Shown here one piece after another: positions 9,501 through 17,804 of a stretch of DNA of 64,000 nucleotides (within the stretch, counting starts at the first letter, position 1; every line of letters begins with the position of its first letter). The notes below the pieces were generated by a model, which saw nothing but the letters and a program-made list of their open reading frames with translations, made no database searches and was not told where the DNA came from. The translations under genes and the position numbers were made by a program. The stretch spans positions 59,067 through 123,066 of the forward strand of contig CATLOT010000007.1 in assembly GCA_950054155.1 (NCBI GenBank), read 5' to 3'. This DNA comes from an uncultured Bacteriovoracaceae bacterium. GTDB taxonomy: Bacteria; Bdellovibrionota; Bacteriovoracia; Bacteriovoracales; Bacteriovoracaceae.

Positions 9501-10651
9501 AATGAGTAGTTTTCACTTTTATTAAGAAAAAGGCTGGTCTCCTCTAATGATTCAACAAAATTGAGACTATGTCTTAACTGGGCCCCTCCCACTGCAGATA
9601 TACTCGTTGTAAAACTCTCGAGATTCGGACAAACAAGCGCAGCTCCCTTTAACAACAGTACGGACTGAGTTGAATAATCGAGAAAATCCTCTCGAGACCC
9701 CTTAAACAATGACTCTACAAATGTATTTAAATGCTCTTTAATGATAACGGTAAATTGATTCCCCTCACCATTGACCTCACAAGGAATTGTAAGCCTAAGC
9801 ATCTCTTTGAGTAGACGAAAGTCCTTCCACATTTCGGGCTGTTTATCGACAGGAAAGCGGAAAATTTCAACCAAGTCACCGACACCGACCTCTGACTTTA
9901 CAAAAGAAGGGAACCATCCCACATCGCCTTCTTCAGAGAGCATATTTTGATAAAAGACGAGGTCCTCTCTGAAGCGGCCCTCCCCCATGCTTACAAAAAG
10001 AGCATTCAAGAAGGCATTCCGTACCAAAAGAAAGGACTCTCTTGAAAGATTTAGCTTAAAGGAATCAACAAGAGCACTACCTTCGTTTTTAAAAGCATGA
10101 GAAGTTCCTGCTGCAACAGAGGCAAATAACTTCAGCTCCTCCTTATTCGCTACAAAGAACTTAAAGAAGTTTTCAATATCCTTCCGCTCCAAACCCTGCG
10201 GACACGTGCTCTTCGTACACTCCAATATTTCTGAGACATGACTAAAGAAATTTGAGTCATTAAAAGCTAGCAATACATTTGAGAAGTCTTCAAGACCGCC
10301 CTTGCGATCAAGATCAGAAAAAAGAGAAATCATATTATCTCTTACGTCCCTCTTATTCCCAAAATGCTTATTCACGGGCTCTACGATTGAGTCCCAAGAC
10401 TCTGCCTCAAGCTCTAATAATGATTTATACATCTCGGGAAACTTTTCTTCCCACCCTGTACAAACAAAAAGGTTTTTAAGATTATCTAAATAGAGGATGT
10501 CTTCAAGGAGGTTTGTTCTTGAACAAGCTTCTCCTCGACGAACTTGGCTTAAAGAGTCTGTGTAATCAGGTTGTATTTCATCAGGACTTTGCTTCTGGCA
10601 ACTTGTTACCAATAGAGCAATTATTAAAGTGATCCAACCTAATCTGACCAT
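6542..10651 (-). CDS. Giant lipoprotein of unknown function (1369 residues)
   Basis: I do not recognise this protein. It begins with a lipoprotein signal peptide, MVRLGWITLIIALLVTSC; VTSC is a good lipobox with the lipidated cysteine at residue 18. The remaining roughly 1350 residues are mostly alpha-helical, acidic and rich in Leu, Phe, Asn and Asp, with no obvious tandem repeat, enzyme motif or further membrane helix. Scattered cysteines (for example in CTKSTCP, CEVNG and CGKF) would suit an oxidising extracytoplasmic space. Its ATG shares one base with the stop of the upstream exported protein (TAATG), so the two are probably made together. Inference: an outer-membrane-anchored structural or secreted-complex protein. 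Large unique lipoproteins of this kind are typical of predatory Bdellovibrio-like genomes. Confidence 0.8.
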   Translation of the reverse strand: MVRLGWITLIIALLVTSCQKQSPDEIQPDYTDSLSQVRRGEACSRTNLLEDILYLDNLKNLFVCTGWEEKFPEMYKSLLELEAESWDSIVEPVNKHFGNKRDVRDNMISLFSDLDRKGGLEDFSNVLLAFNDSNFFSHVSEILECTKSTCPQGLERKDIENFFKFFVANKEELKLFASVAAGTSHAFKNEGSALVDSFKLNLSRESFLLVRNAFLNALFVSMGEGRFREDLVFYQNMLSEEGDVGWFPSFVKSEVGVGDLVEIFRFPVDKQPEMWKDFRLLKEMLRLTIPCEVNGEGNQFTVIIKEHLNTFVESLFKGSREDFLDYSTQSVLLLKGAALVCPNLESFTTSISAVGGAQLRHSLNFVESLEETSLFLNKSENYSFVKSLNNSYPDTTKEKLYIIDYFATDTFATAMNVLRDTSPGTNSFTGALMSFFKATPTETYIDIAKVIDWLLSKDETYLKSLSKVWIELGEEGRYFLFNVLDSHFVDEANISLLFDFYTATLNVGGQSFEDILKEWFEGDQLADTVLAFEKAFKVLGQPKLLNDYRKFFSRDHIVAIIKLLSSGVLPDDSEVALQNYYLVEDNIPLNYPVFVQSVQEGKRAQCLKDLARKTSTFYVLLNDLPTSCSENKGEDPLFDIFYSINDFASFMEEKNGLVYTITDKAVFSPESVRFVTSLLKQLDDGYGLYSVLIGVRDWLKDPLNEKALETTLGAFEVILPSDESLVDSVFAHFSMDSNFSHMKSLVIALSESFKNYQDFRKGNIKVRDTSYTELEKYSCQEFHSDVGGRPCPTSAELLTLYKRALFFMKKKNDDNPTALEQLLRLVAVDYGLPIPYESENPTYKRIGLIESFNIFYDLTNKDLDINKLVLEHHPVPDSVIDYFANENWEVTSKMGRNAPDESDKAFTSLERVETVIRDVRFDNNYLGAHYLNAVAKAEDYNDVVDSKYGLFKTCVPLKFCGKFMNRGQHKLGKNAKETFKVLLDVNTENGWQYGNYMQALLMSLVSSSPDKAQISSVVNRRFLGININIPWLQAKEDLIYHNGQILGIVSMAHGFTNGARIIRDRVGRTPEEFKAFLKDKRLLRLEESLFRNFDVKEDLPRIEKLLDEILESGLLESFFNYFSEADYEQTRLAENLIYRGLALTSYIADPNYSLDKGRFSKQSLFSLLDFITPLLKHHDVISELIDFKDKKLLRKFNSILSVLEVSMENKESAQIYANALNEVILLLDKKSSLISKELGSILSNKEEARKLIDSLSSIDDLYSQLFLSNSIDPITEKLDFYAYDNGLDWKPVQNLLRKNTAEMTCDAQGEVICEKNKQKGELREFLRFLLNEEGGRLLDFFKYPTDDMKSKIDNLIQKVFPSLILEPQS

Positions 10652-11448
10652 TAATTCCTAAAGTATTTTTGAGCAGCTCCATCATTGATTTTATAATTAG
10701 AAAATGTAATTTCAGTTTTACCTGTCCTCTCATTTTTCTTCTCATTCTGCTCAGGAGACACGACATACTGCTTGGTTTCAATGCTTATTTTTTCAGGGAA
10801 ACCAAACCCAACATAATTCTTATAATCAATTTCAGTTTCTATTTCTGTCACCTGAGGCCCCTGTATCATTTTTGCCTCGACCTCTTTTAAGACCCATTTA
10901 TTTTTCGACCATGACTTTTTACCATAATCAAACCGAGACTCACGAAAACCTACGGGGCTATAAGACTTATAAGAGCTAAGCTTTCCCTCATTATCAAAGA
11001 ACATATCAACTTTATTTACCGGAAGGCTATTTGTTGGATCTTCGCCTATTACCTTAATACCACCAGACTGCTTCATTTCGGTCATTTTATAACTTCTAAA
11101 CCTTTTTCCAAGAGGCTGTGGAATTAAGTAATCCAAGCGATTAACGACAAGGTTCTTCAAATTCTGCTTTATTTCTCGAAAGCCACTCGGCATTCCCATA
11201 ACTTGGAAATCAACCTTTCCCGGAGCAACCCAATAGAGCTTGTAATAAATCTCGTCTTTAATGTTTAAGGTTGGAAAGTTTTGCTTAATCTTATCTGTAA
11301 TCCCGGCTAAGCGTACCTCACAAGAAAAGTCTTTCAACCCAACCTTAACAGGATCATAAGTCTTAAGATCAAATAATTGGACCGCTTCCGAGGCCATGGA
11401 AGACATCATAAAGAAACTAATGAAAAGAGTTAAAGCTACCTTGCCCAT
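10651..11448 (-). CDS. Exported protein of unknown function, possibly LolA-like fold
   Basis: 265 residues from the ATG at 11448. This start is preferred over an upstream in-frame one at 11529 because it gives a normal signal peptide (MGKVALTLFISFFMMSSMASEA) and has a GGGGTG ribosome-binding site. The mature part alternates short beta strands: outer-membrane-lipoprotein-sorting (LolA/DUF4292) proteins look like this, for example KLYWVAPGKVDFQVMG followed by DMFFDNEGKLSSYK. I see no catalytic motif. It is coupled to the giant lipoprotein that follows, so the pair may act together in the periplasm. The LolA-like call is only a guess from the pattern. Confidence 0.6.
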   Translation of the reverse strand: MGKVALTLFISFFMMSSMASEAVQLFDLKTYDPVKVGLKDFSCEVRLAGITDKIKQNFPTLNIKDEIYYKLYWVAPGKVDFQVMGMPSGFREIKQNLKNLVVNRLDYLIPQPLGKRFRSYKMTEMKQSGGIKVIGEDPTNSLPVNKVDMFFDNEGKLSSYKSYSPVGFRESRFDYGKKSWSKNKWVLKEVEAKMIQGPQVTEIETEIDYKNYVGFGFPEKISIETKQYVVSPEQNEKKNERTGKTEITFSNYKINDGAAQKYFRN

Positions 11449-11476
11449 AAACACCCCAATTTTATTTGTTATTGTC

Positions 11477-12820
11477 TCAACCTTCTGAACCATCATCAAT
11501 GGCGGTAACCTTTTGCCGCCATTGAGCATCGTAAATCACTAAAAGATGCTTTTCTTTCTTATAATTTACCATTCCAGCTACCCCCTTCACCCCTTTTAGG
11601 TTCTTTACCTGAGTAAAAAGGAGGGGAATATCCGCTATCTTTAAACCGCTATAGTCAACTAAGGCAGACCCAAGGACACTCAACTCATCCATCCTTGGTT
11701 CCCGATCTCCCTTAACAAACATATGCCCACTTTTGTGTCCATCCAAGTGAAGCCATAAATCATTTTTCTTAGCAATATCTTTTCGGATCTTATCACTTTC
11801 TGTCGCACTTCTCCCTACATAGACTTGAAATTCATCATATTGAAAATAGACATGTGTTGATTTAATTTCAAAGGCTGGCCCCTCCTTTTGGGTTTTCCAC
11901 ACCGGTTGAATAATCTTTATATCTTTTGTTTTAGCTGCAGCGATTACTTTACGTGGTGCCTCTCCTTCCACAATACTTTCTATCGCCTTTAACCTCTTTT
12001 CCAGATCTCTCTTACTTACACGCCATTTCTTAATTTTATTAAAAAGGTATTCTCTTTTTTTAAAATGACCTTCAAGGCCACGAAAACTTACAGAAAAACG
12101 CCCTTCTCCAATTCCTTTTAAATTTTCAAGATCCTTTTCTGTTTGTTTTTCCAAAAACGATAGAATCTCAAACTTTGAAAGGTCTTCCTTCATCCTCGTT
12201 ATTTTCTTCTTTAGTTTTTTGTTCAATTGTGGAGTGGGCTTAGTTCCCTCACCCTTATCTTTATCCAGATACTTATCAATATTAAGGACAGTCGAACGAC
12301 CAATTCCCTCCTCAAGATTTCGTAAGTCTAACTCTGAAAAGATATCTTCAGCTTCTATCTCTATTTCATTACTAAGCCTGCTTTTACCAATCCAACTTTG
12401 AAAGAGTCTTTGTTGTTTATCTTCAACTAATTTATCAGCAAAATAGAGATCTCTCCCCTTCCAAAAGAACCAAATCTTCAACTTTGATGGACCCGCACTC
12501 CCCTCTATCTCCAAAACTCTATCTTTAACGGGGACACTCACCTTCTTGATTCTCATTCCGCGCCAATTTTTTCTTGCATATTGAAGAAACTTATCTTGCA
12601 CACGCCTTGGTGCACTGAGCTTTACATCACTCATGCCCATCCCCTGAAAGGCTCCTCCTCTTCCAAGGTAGATATACTGTGTTTGCCCTTTAAAACGAGT
12701 TTGAAGACAGAGATAGTGAGCTGAGCTTATAATTTGTTGAACTAGCCCATCCCCTTTTTCTTGGATAAGATGGTTAAGTTGATTAACCTTTTCTTCTAAA
12801 TCTAATAATGATTGTGCCAT
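11477..12820 (-). CDS. rqcH: RqcH / NFACT protein (Rqc2-Tae2 homologue)
   Basis: 447 residues, shorter than Bacillus RqcH (about 570). The N-terminal NFACT-N region includes VKDRVLEI, in which D100-R101 align with the Asp-Arg pair needed for tRNA-Ala recruitment in RqcH. A coiled-coil follows (about 195-290), then a C-terminal NFACT-R (DUF814) domain: VYVGRSATESDKI and DLWLHLDGHKSGHMFV. In bacteria RqcH binds obstructed 50S subunits and adds C-terminal alanine tails to stalled chains for degradation. The gene diverges from mutS2 and the two ATG codons share two bases, so any Shine-Dalgarno of each lies inside the antisense of the other. The lost residues are mostly in the coiled-coil and HhH part. 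Confidence 0.88.
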   Translation of the reverse strand: MAQSLLDLEEKVNQLNHLIQEKGDGLVQQIISSAHYLCLQTRFKGQTQYIYLGRGGAFQGMGMSDVKLSAPRRVQDKFLQYARKNWRGMRIKKVSVPVKDRVLEIEGSAGPSKLKIWFFWKGRDLYFADKLVEDKQQRLFQSWIGKSRLSNEIEIEAEDIFSELDLRNLEEGIGRSTVLNIDKYLDKDKGEGTKPTPQLNKKLKKKITRMKEDLSKFEILSFLEKQTEKDLENLKGIGEGRFSVSFRGLEGHFKKREYLFNKIKKWRVSKRDLEKRLKAIESIVEGEAPRKVIAAAKTKDIKIIQPVWKTQKEGPAFEIKSTHVYFQYDEFQVYVGRSATESDKIRKDIAKKNDLWLHLDGHKSGHMFVKGDREPRMDELSVLGSALVDYSGLKIADIPLLFTQVKNLKGVKGVAGMVNYKKEKHLLVIYDAQWRQKVTAIDDGSEG

Positions 12821-15152
12821 GACTACTTCTTTATTAAACGGTGACTATGATTTAACCACCGACAACCTGGATATCCGCGAGCTTGGTAAGCTCCTAAAGC
12901 CTTTCTTTAGATTTCTAGAGAATCGTCAAAAGTTAGAAACTCTTCCCTCACCACAGAGTTTGGAGGATATTTTACTTCTTTATCAACAACAAGACTACCT
13001 AAGTGATATTGACGGTAGCTTTGAGCTTATAAAGTCTGAGTTGAATGAAATTTCCCCAGACTTCAATTTCGCTAAAGCACAAAAACAAATTCAGCGTGCA
13101 CAGGTCTTGGAACACCAAGATTATATTGCTATCTACCATATCTTAAAAGCCAGCACTTCTTTAATAAGGGAAATTCAACCCCCAGGGTTGCCCGTTTTTG
13201 ATTTTCAAAAAATAAATAAAGAATTCAAAAATTACTTTCGAGAAGTAGAGCTTCTTTTTGATTTTCAATCTCGCACTCTCGTAACTTATAAACACCCTAC
13301 TCTAAAAGAGTTGGATAACAAGATTGGTCAACTTGAAAAAGAAATTAGAGCGCGACTTGGTCAAATTTCGACTCAATGGGCGGGCTCTGATCTTCTCCAA
13401 CAAAGCAACTACGATATATTTGATGAGAAATTTGTCCTCCCTGTGCGTTCAGACCGATATACTAACAATCTTGGACGAATCATTCACCGTTCAAAAGGCG
13501 GTGGAACTCTCTACGTTGAACCAAATGCATTGAGGGAACTCAGCAATACTCTTGAAGAAACCAAAGCTACGCTAGAAAGAGAAATTTTTAAACTTCTAAA
13601 ATCTCTTGGCGACGCTCTTAATACAAATATTGAATACATTACTCCAATCTTTACCTATATCTTGGCTATTGATGGAATCAGAGGCAGATCCAAAGCGTCT
13701 TTTGACCTTAATCTCGCTAAGCCAAACTTCAACGATGAAAAGAAATTTGATTACTCTCAACTTTTTCATCCTCTCATTTCTGAACCCATTAAAAATGATC
13801 TTCGACTAAAACCCGGCCAAGGTATGCTTATCAGTGGGCCTAATACTGGAGGTAAAACTGTTCTTCTTAAGAGCATTTGTCTCTCACTCATTTTGCCTCA
13901 TCACGGCTTCTTTGTTCCCGCAAAAGAGGCTGACATCTACTTCACGGATCAAATTCATTTTATGAGTCATGACAACCAGAGTTTATCCGATGGCCTTAGT
14001 AGTTTCTCAAGTGAAGCCGTTGCCTACATAAGCTCCATGCAAGGACTCACAAATGACTCTATCGTATTCATTGACGAAATCTTCAATACAACGAGCTCCT
14101 ACGAAGCAAGCTTACTTGCGACTGCACTTATTAAATTCATCAATAATAGGGGAGCGCTAACATTCATCTCAAGCCATCACGAAAGCCTTAAAGAGAGTGT
14201 TTATAATGAAAAGCTTCTTGAGTCGGCCCACATGGGCTTTAAGAAAGGTACGAGCCTACCAACATATAATCTTCATCAAGGTAGCCCTGGACGAAGTTTT
14301 GCACGTGAGGTTTTTCTTAGAATTGAAAAAGAAATTAATGGTAACCCCCTTATAAGTGAGTGGTTGACACATGAGAGTGGAGACCGAGCTGACCTTGATT
14401 CCGCTGTACAAAGTCTCGATGAAATAAAAGAAGATGCTCGAATTCAGTTAGAAAAAAACAAGGAGTTTGAACTTCAACTTATTAGAGAGAAACAACAAAT
14501 TACTAATCTCTTAGAATTAGAGCGAAAAAAACTTCAGGAAAGATTCGATAAGAAATGGGCAAAACTTAAGAAAGAAACACTCGATCTCACAGAAAAAGTG
14601 AAGCGGGGAGAGGTCAAAAATATAATTAAAGTCACTGACTCTCTTAATCATCTCGCAAAAAAAAGCAAACCTCAGGAAGCAGAGGTTAAAATCACAACGC
14701 TTCCAGGAGTTCCCAATATTGAATCTCAAGTGCTTATAAAAGCACTTGGAGTGACCGGAATTGTCAAAAAGATTAAAGGGAAGAAGGCCTTTGTTGAAGC
14801 TGGGAAGCTCAAAACCTGGGTGCCCTTTGATGAATTAAATTTAACACTGAATCAAAATTCTCCCAAAAAGGAACGAGTAAGGGTCAATGTTATTAAAGAA
14901 AGTCGTAATCGTTCGATGAAGCTCGATGCACGAGGAATGCGAAGAGATGAGTTTCTCAAGAGTGCTGAAGAGCATATCCTTGATGTTATTAATGGCGACA
15001 TTCCCTTTGTAGACATAATCCATGGTCATGGTGATGGAATACTCAAAAGTAGCCTTAAGGGTATTTTAAAACGTTATAGTGCTGATATTGATTATGGTCA
15101 TGTCGAGGGAAACATGGGGACGACAAGGGTAGAGCTTAAGAAACCTATTTGA
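12819..15152 (+). CDS. mutS2: MutS2 / RqcU endonuclease-type ribosome-splitting ATPase
   Basis: 777 residues, normal for MutS2. The order is MutS core, clamp region, ATPase with Walker A GPNTGGKT (about 342-349) and Walker B SIVFIDEIFN, a long Lys/Glu coiled-coil (about 530-615), a KOW-like segment (ALGVTGIVKKIKGKKAFV) and a C-terminal Smr domain with LDARGMR and HGHGDG. The usual GTDP after the Walker B glutamate is replaced by NTTSS, an unusual variant. In Bacillus this protein (RqcU) splits collided ribosomes and feeds RqcH. Here it is divergently paired with rqcH. The ATG at 12819 is the only possible start, because an in-frame stop lies 15 bp upstream and no other start codon follows for a long way. 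The 3' end overlaps lepB by 8 bp, convergently. Confidence 0.92.
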   Translation: MTTSLLNGDYDLTTDNLDIRELGKLLKPFFRFLENRQKLETLPSPQSLEDILLLYQQQDYLSDIDGSFELIKSELNEISPDFNFAKAQKQIQRAQVLEHQDYIAIYHILKASTSLIREIQPPGLPVFDFQKINKEFKNYFREVELLFDFQSRTLVTYKHPTLKELDNKIGQLEKEIRARLGQISTQWAGSDLLQQSNYDIFDEKFVLPVRSDRYTNNLGRIIHRSKGGGTLYVEPNALRELSNTLEETKATLEREIFKLLKSLGDALNTNIEYITPIFTYILAIDGIRGRSKASFDLNLAKPNFNDEKKFDYSQLFHPLISEPIKNDLRLKPGQGMLISGPNTGGKTVLLKSICLSLILPHHGFFVPAKEADIYFTDQIHFMSHDNQSLSDGLSSFSSEAVAYISSMQGLTNDSIVFIDEIFNTTSSYEASLLATALIKFINNRGALTFISSHHESLKESVYNEKLLESAHMGFKKGTSLPTYNLHQGSPGRSFAREVFLRIEKEINGNPLISEWLTHESGDRADLDSAVQSLDEIKEDARIQLEKNKEFELQLIREKQQITNLLELERKKLQERFDKKWAKLKKETLDLTEKVKRGEVKNIIKVTDSLNHLAKKSKPQEAEVKITTLPGVPNIESQVLIKALGVTGIVKKIKGKKAFVEAGKLKTWVPFDELNLTLNQNSPKKERVRVNVIKESRNRSMKLDARGMRRDEFLKSAEEHILDVINGDIPFVDIIHGHGDGILKSSLKGILKRYSADIDYGHVEGNMGTTRVELKKPI

Positions 15153-15966
15153 TCAGCTTGCCAATTCTATCTGATCTAAAAATGATTTCTTCTTCTGGAT
15201 TATCTGGAAAGTTCATCGATAGCCACACGAGAAACGCTTTTCCCTTAACATTCCTATGAGGAACAACTCCCCAGTAACGACTATCATAAGAGAAGTCTCT
15301 ATTATCTCCCATAACAAAATAGCTATCTTTTGGTATGAGTTTTTTCTCCAAATTCATACGAAAGTAATTATCTTCATCTACCTGATAAACAAACTTTCGA
15401 TCCTTTAAAGTAACTTCATAGAAGGTAAAGTTGGTATCTTTGAATTTCTCATCCATTGTTTTCATGAAAGGCTCTTTAGGGAGTTCTTTCATCTTTAAGG
15501 GTTCATCATTAATGAATACCTTTTTATTCTTAATCTCGATGGTTTCACCAGGTAGGCCAATAACTCGCTTTATATAGTAAATATTGGGTTCAACAGGATA
15601 CTTGAAGACAATAACATCTCCTCTTTTAACTTCATTGAGTTTCAGAAGATAAATTGGATCTAAATTAAGAACTCCAAGCGAGAGGTCTGAAAAGGGAACC
15701 TTAAGGCCATACGTGAATTTGTTAACAAGAATGAAGTCACCAATTCTCAGCGTAGGAATCATCGAGCCAGAAGGTATTTTAAATGGTTCAAATACTACTG
15801 ACCTAAAAACAACAACCAAGAGTACCACTGTAAAGAGAGAGAGAAGCTCTCGTAGGTAACGAAATCGAAGGGGTTTTGCAGCGACCTCACTCTCGTTTTG
15901 AAGATCCTCAACTTCTTGTTCGTCATCAGCGGGATCGTGAATATCAGGCGTATCAGTACTCATCAA
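15145..15966 (-). CDS. lepB: Signal peptidase I
   Basis: 273 residues. After a roughly 35-residue acidic leader comes one membrane helix (about 40-58), then the catalytic serine in PSGSMIPTL (S68) and the catalytic lysine in YYIKRVIGLPGE (K133), followed by box E GDNRDFSYDSRYWG. All LepB boxes are intact. It removes signal peptides from exported pre-proteins on the outer face of the inner membrane. Start is the MM pair at 15966/15963, and the upstream penicillin-binding gene ends at 15963, giving a 4-bp ATGA overlap. The long acidic N-terminus is unusual compared with E. coli. Confidence 0.95.
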   Translation of the reverse strand: MMSTDTPDIHDPADDEQEVEDLQNESEVAAKPLRFRYLRELLSLFTVVLLVVVFRSVVFEPFKIPSGSMIPTLRIGDFILVNKFTYGLKVPFSDLSLGVLNLDPIYLLKLNEVKRGDVIVFKYPVEPNIYYIKRVIGLPGETIEIKNKKVFINDEPLKMKELPKEPFMKTMDEKFKDTNFTFYEVTLKDRKFVYQVDEDNYFRMNLEKKLIPKDSYFVMGDNRDFSYDSRYWGVVPHRNVKGKAFLVWLSMNFPDNPEEEIIFRSDRIGKLIK

Positions 15967-17201
15967 GACTGTAGACTCTTATCCTTTGCCTCTTCCTCTA
16001 GTTTTTCAAGATAGAGTTTGAGAAGCTTTTTCATTAAGAAAGTAGACTTATGATACCACTTTTTACCATTGATATTCATTACCGCAATTGAAATACCACT
16101 ACTTTGACCATCCCTAGGCTTAGCAAAGAGCGTTAACCAATCCCGTTTACCAAATGGAATTCCGCCTGTGATACTTCCTGTTTTTGCGCCCATTATTAAT
16201 TTCTCTTTAAGCTTTCGCCCTAATCTCCCTCTACTTATTCTTCGTGCTGTTCCACGCTGAACAGTTAACTCCATCATTTTTGTGAGGTCTGACACCGAAC
16301 TCTTATCTAAAACCTTTTCTTCGACACCTGGAAAAAATATTTTTTCACCTTCTAGAGAGGTGTTTTTTATAATCTTGGGGGAGTGGTAGATTCCGCCATT
16401 TGCTATGACTGAACTGAGAAGGGCAGCATGAACAGGTGATATTAATGTTTTCTTATTAAAGCCTGAGGCTAGCTCAGCAAGTTGATACTCTGATTCTGCC
16501 ATTATAAATCGTGAAGGACCGAGGTTGAAATCCTTCATAAGCTGTCGGTTAAAGCCAAAAGCAAAGGCTGTTTTAAACATCGATTGGGGTGAGGTTTTCT
16601 CAATTGCAGCTTTACCAAAAATGACGTTATTAGAATGAGCAAAAGCTTTCTTAAAGCTTATCCAACGCGTCCATCTGCTTATCTTATCCTTCAATTGATA
16701 CTTATAGAGAGTTGTTCCCCGTCCTCTAAAGTTCAACTTTGTTGAAGGATCAATTTTGTTTTGGCTTAAAAGTTCTGCTGAAGTGATAATTTTAAATAAT
16801 GATGCTGACGGGTGAGTAGAAGTAAAGGGGAGTCCATAGCTAATTTCACGTCCCTTTCTTTGAACGCCAGCCGAAGCAAGGATTTCTCCACTATCATTAT
16901 CCATGATGACGACTGCTGTATAATCATTAGCATAACGTTTGATGAGGCTTTCTACTTCCCTCTGGAAAAAATCATCAAGTGTGTAGGTCACACCTATATC
17001 GAGGTCATTATACTTAATACTTGTAGGAAAGTGGTTTTCAGAAACAACCTGCTGAGTGACAGAATCTCTTACGAAAGAAAGCGCATCTAGTTTAAGCTGC
17101 TGCTTGGCCTCTTCTGCCTTTCCTTGATAGAAGAAATATCCACCAACCCCTAAAGTTATGACCAAAGAGAGTTGAATAATCTTTTTTTGAAAACTACTCA
17201 T
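15963..17201 (-). CDS. Penicillin-binding transpeptidase-domain protein without dimerisation or PASTA domains
   Basis: 412 residues with one N-terminal helix (about 8-25) and a periplasmic serine-acyltransferase domain. The three catalytic boxes are present: SLFK (S134-K137), SNN (S190) and KTGS (K340). No glycosyltransferase or N-terminal PBP dimerisation domain is seen, and the protein is much shorter than FtsI or PBP2. It is therefore a minimal class-B-like enzyme or a class-D-related one; the ASLFKIITSAELL context resembles the transpeptidase domains of class A PBPs. It lies between rlmE (9-bp gap) and lepB (4-bp overlap). The role is cell-wall cross-linking or remodelling; the specific partner is unknown. 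Confidence 0.82.
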   Translation of the reverse strand: MSSFQKKIIQLSLVITLGVGGYFFYQGKAEEAKQQLKLDALSFVRDSVTQQVVSENHFPTSIKYNDLDIGVTYTLDDFFQREVESLIKRYANDYTAVVIMDNDSGEILASAGVQRKGREISYGLPFTSTHPSASLFKIITSAELLSQNKIDPSTKLNFRGRGTTLYKYQLKDKISRWTRWISFKKAFAHSNNVIFGKAAIEKTSPQSMFKTAFAFGFNRQLMKDFNLGPSRFIMAESEYQLAELASGFNKKTLISPVHAALLSSVIANGGIYHSPKIIKNTSLEGEKIFFPGVEEKVLDKSSVSDLTKMMELTVQRGTARRISRGRLGRKLKEKLIMGAKTGSITGGIPFGKRDWLTLFAKPRDGQSSGISIAVMNINGKKWYHKSTFLMKKLLKLYLEKLEEEAKDKSLQS

Positions 17202-17210
17202 AAGATTTAA

Positions 17211-17804
17211 TTATGCCTTGTAGCCCTTTCCAATAGCAAAGAATTCTTTAGAAACTGACCGCGTTGATTTCGGCTTTAAATGGTGAAACTCATTAAAGAG
17301 ATTCTTATTCTGTTTTAGAAATGTTTGCGCTTGATGGGAATCAAAAACCTTAATGACAAAATTCCCACCTGGTTTTAAAAAGTCTGGCAATATTCTAAAG
17401 ACCTCTTCAACAAGATTTAAACTCCGGTCCTGATCTACAGAGCGAATCCCTGTCGTGTTAGGGGCCATGTCTGATATAACCACATCGAATATTTGATCCA
17501 CACCAAGATCTTCAAGGACGTTTACATCAAAAATTGACTTCTCAAAGAGAGAGACATTGTTAAGAGAGGTAAGCTTGTTGTTTATAGGTTTAATGTCGAT
17601 ACCTACAACTTTCCCACTGTCGCCAACTTTTTTCGAGGTGTATTGAACCCAAGAACCTGGATGATAACCAAGGTCTACAACCTGATCACCTTTCCTTAAA
17701 ATTTTATACTTAGAGTCAATTTCATCTAGCTTGTAGATGCTTCGCGCCAAGTAATTTTCTTTCTTTGCTTTCTTAAAATAGTGATCTTTTACTTTAAAGC
17801 CCAT
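17211..17804 (-). CDS. rlmE: 23S rRNA 2'-O-methyltransferase RlmE (RrmJ/FtsJ)
   Basis: 197 residues from ATG 17804; E. coli RlmE is 209. The SAM-binding motif reads VVDLGYHPGSWVQY, where the usual APGGW is changed to HPGSW. The K-D-K-E catalytic tetrad is visible in ARSIYKLDE, VISDMAPN, VIKVFD and SKEFF. An in-frame start 87 bp further upstream is rejected because a TGCTATAAT promoter element lies between the two, and the ATG at 17804 has an AGG-containing site. RlmE methylates U2552 of 23S rRNA late in 50S assembly. It is the first gene of an rlmE-PBP-lepB operon. Confidence 0.9.
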   Translation of the reverse strand: MGFKVKDHYFKKAKKENYLARSIYKLDEIDSKYKILRKGDQVVDLGYHPGSWVQYTSKKVGDSGKVVGIDIKPINNKLTSLNNVSLFEKSIFDVNVLEDLGVDQIFDVVISDMAPNTTGIRSVDQDRSLNLVEEVFRILPDFLKPGGNFVIKVFDSHQAQTFLKQNKNLFNEFHHLKPKSTRSVSKEFFAIGKGYKA

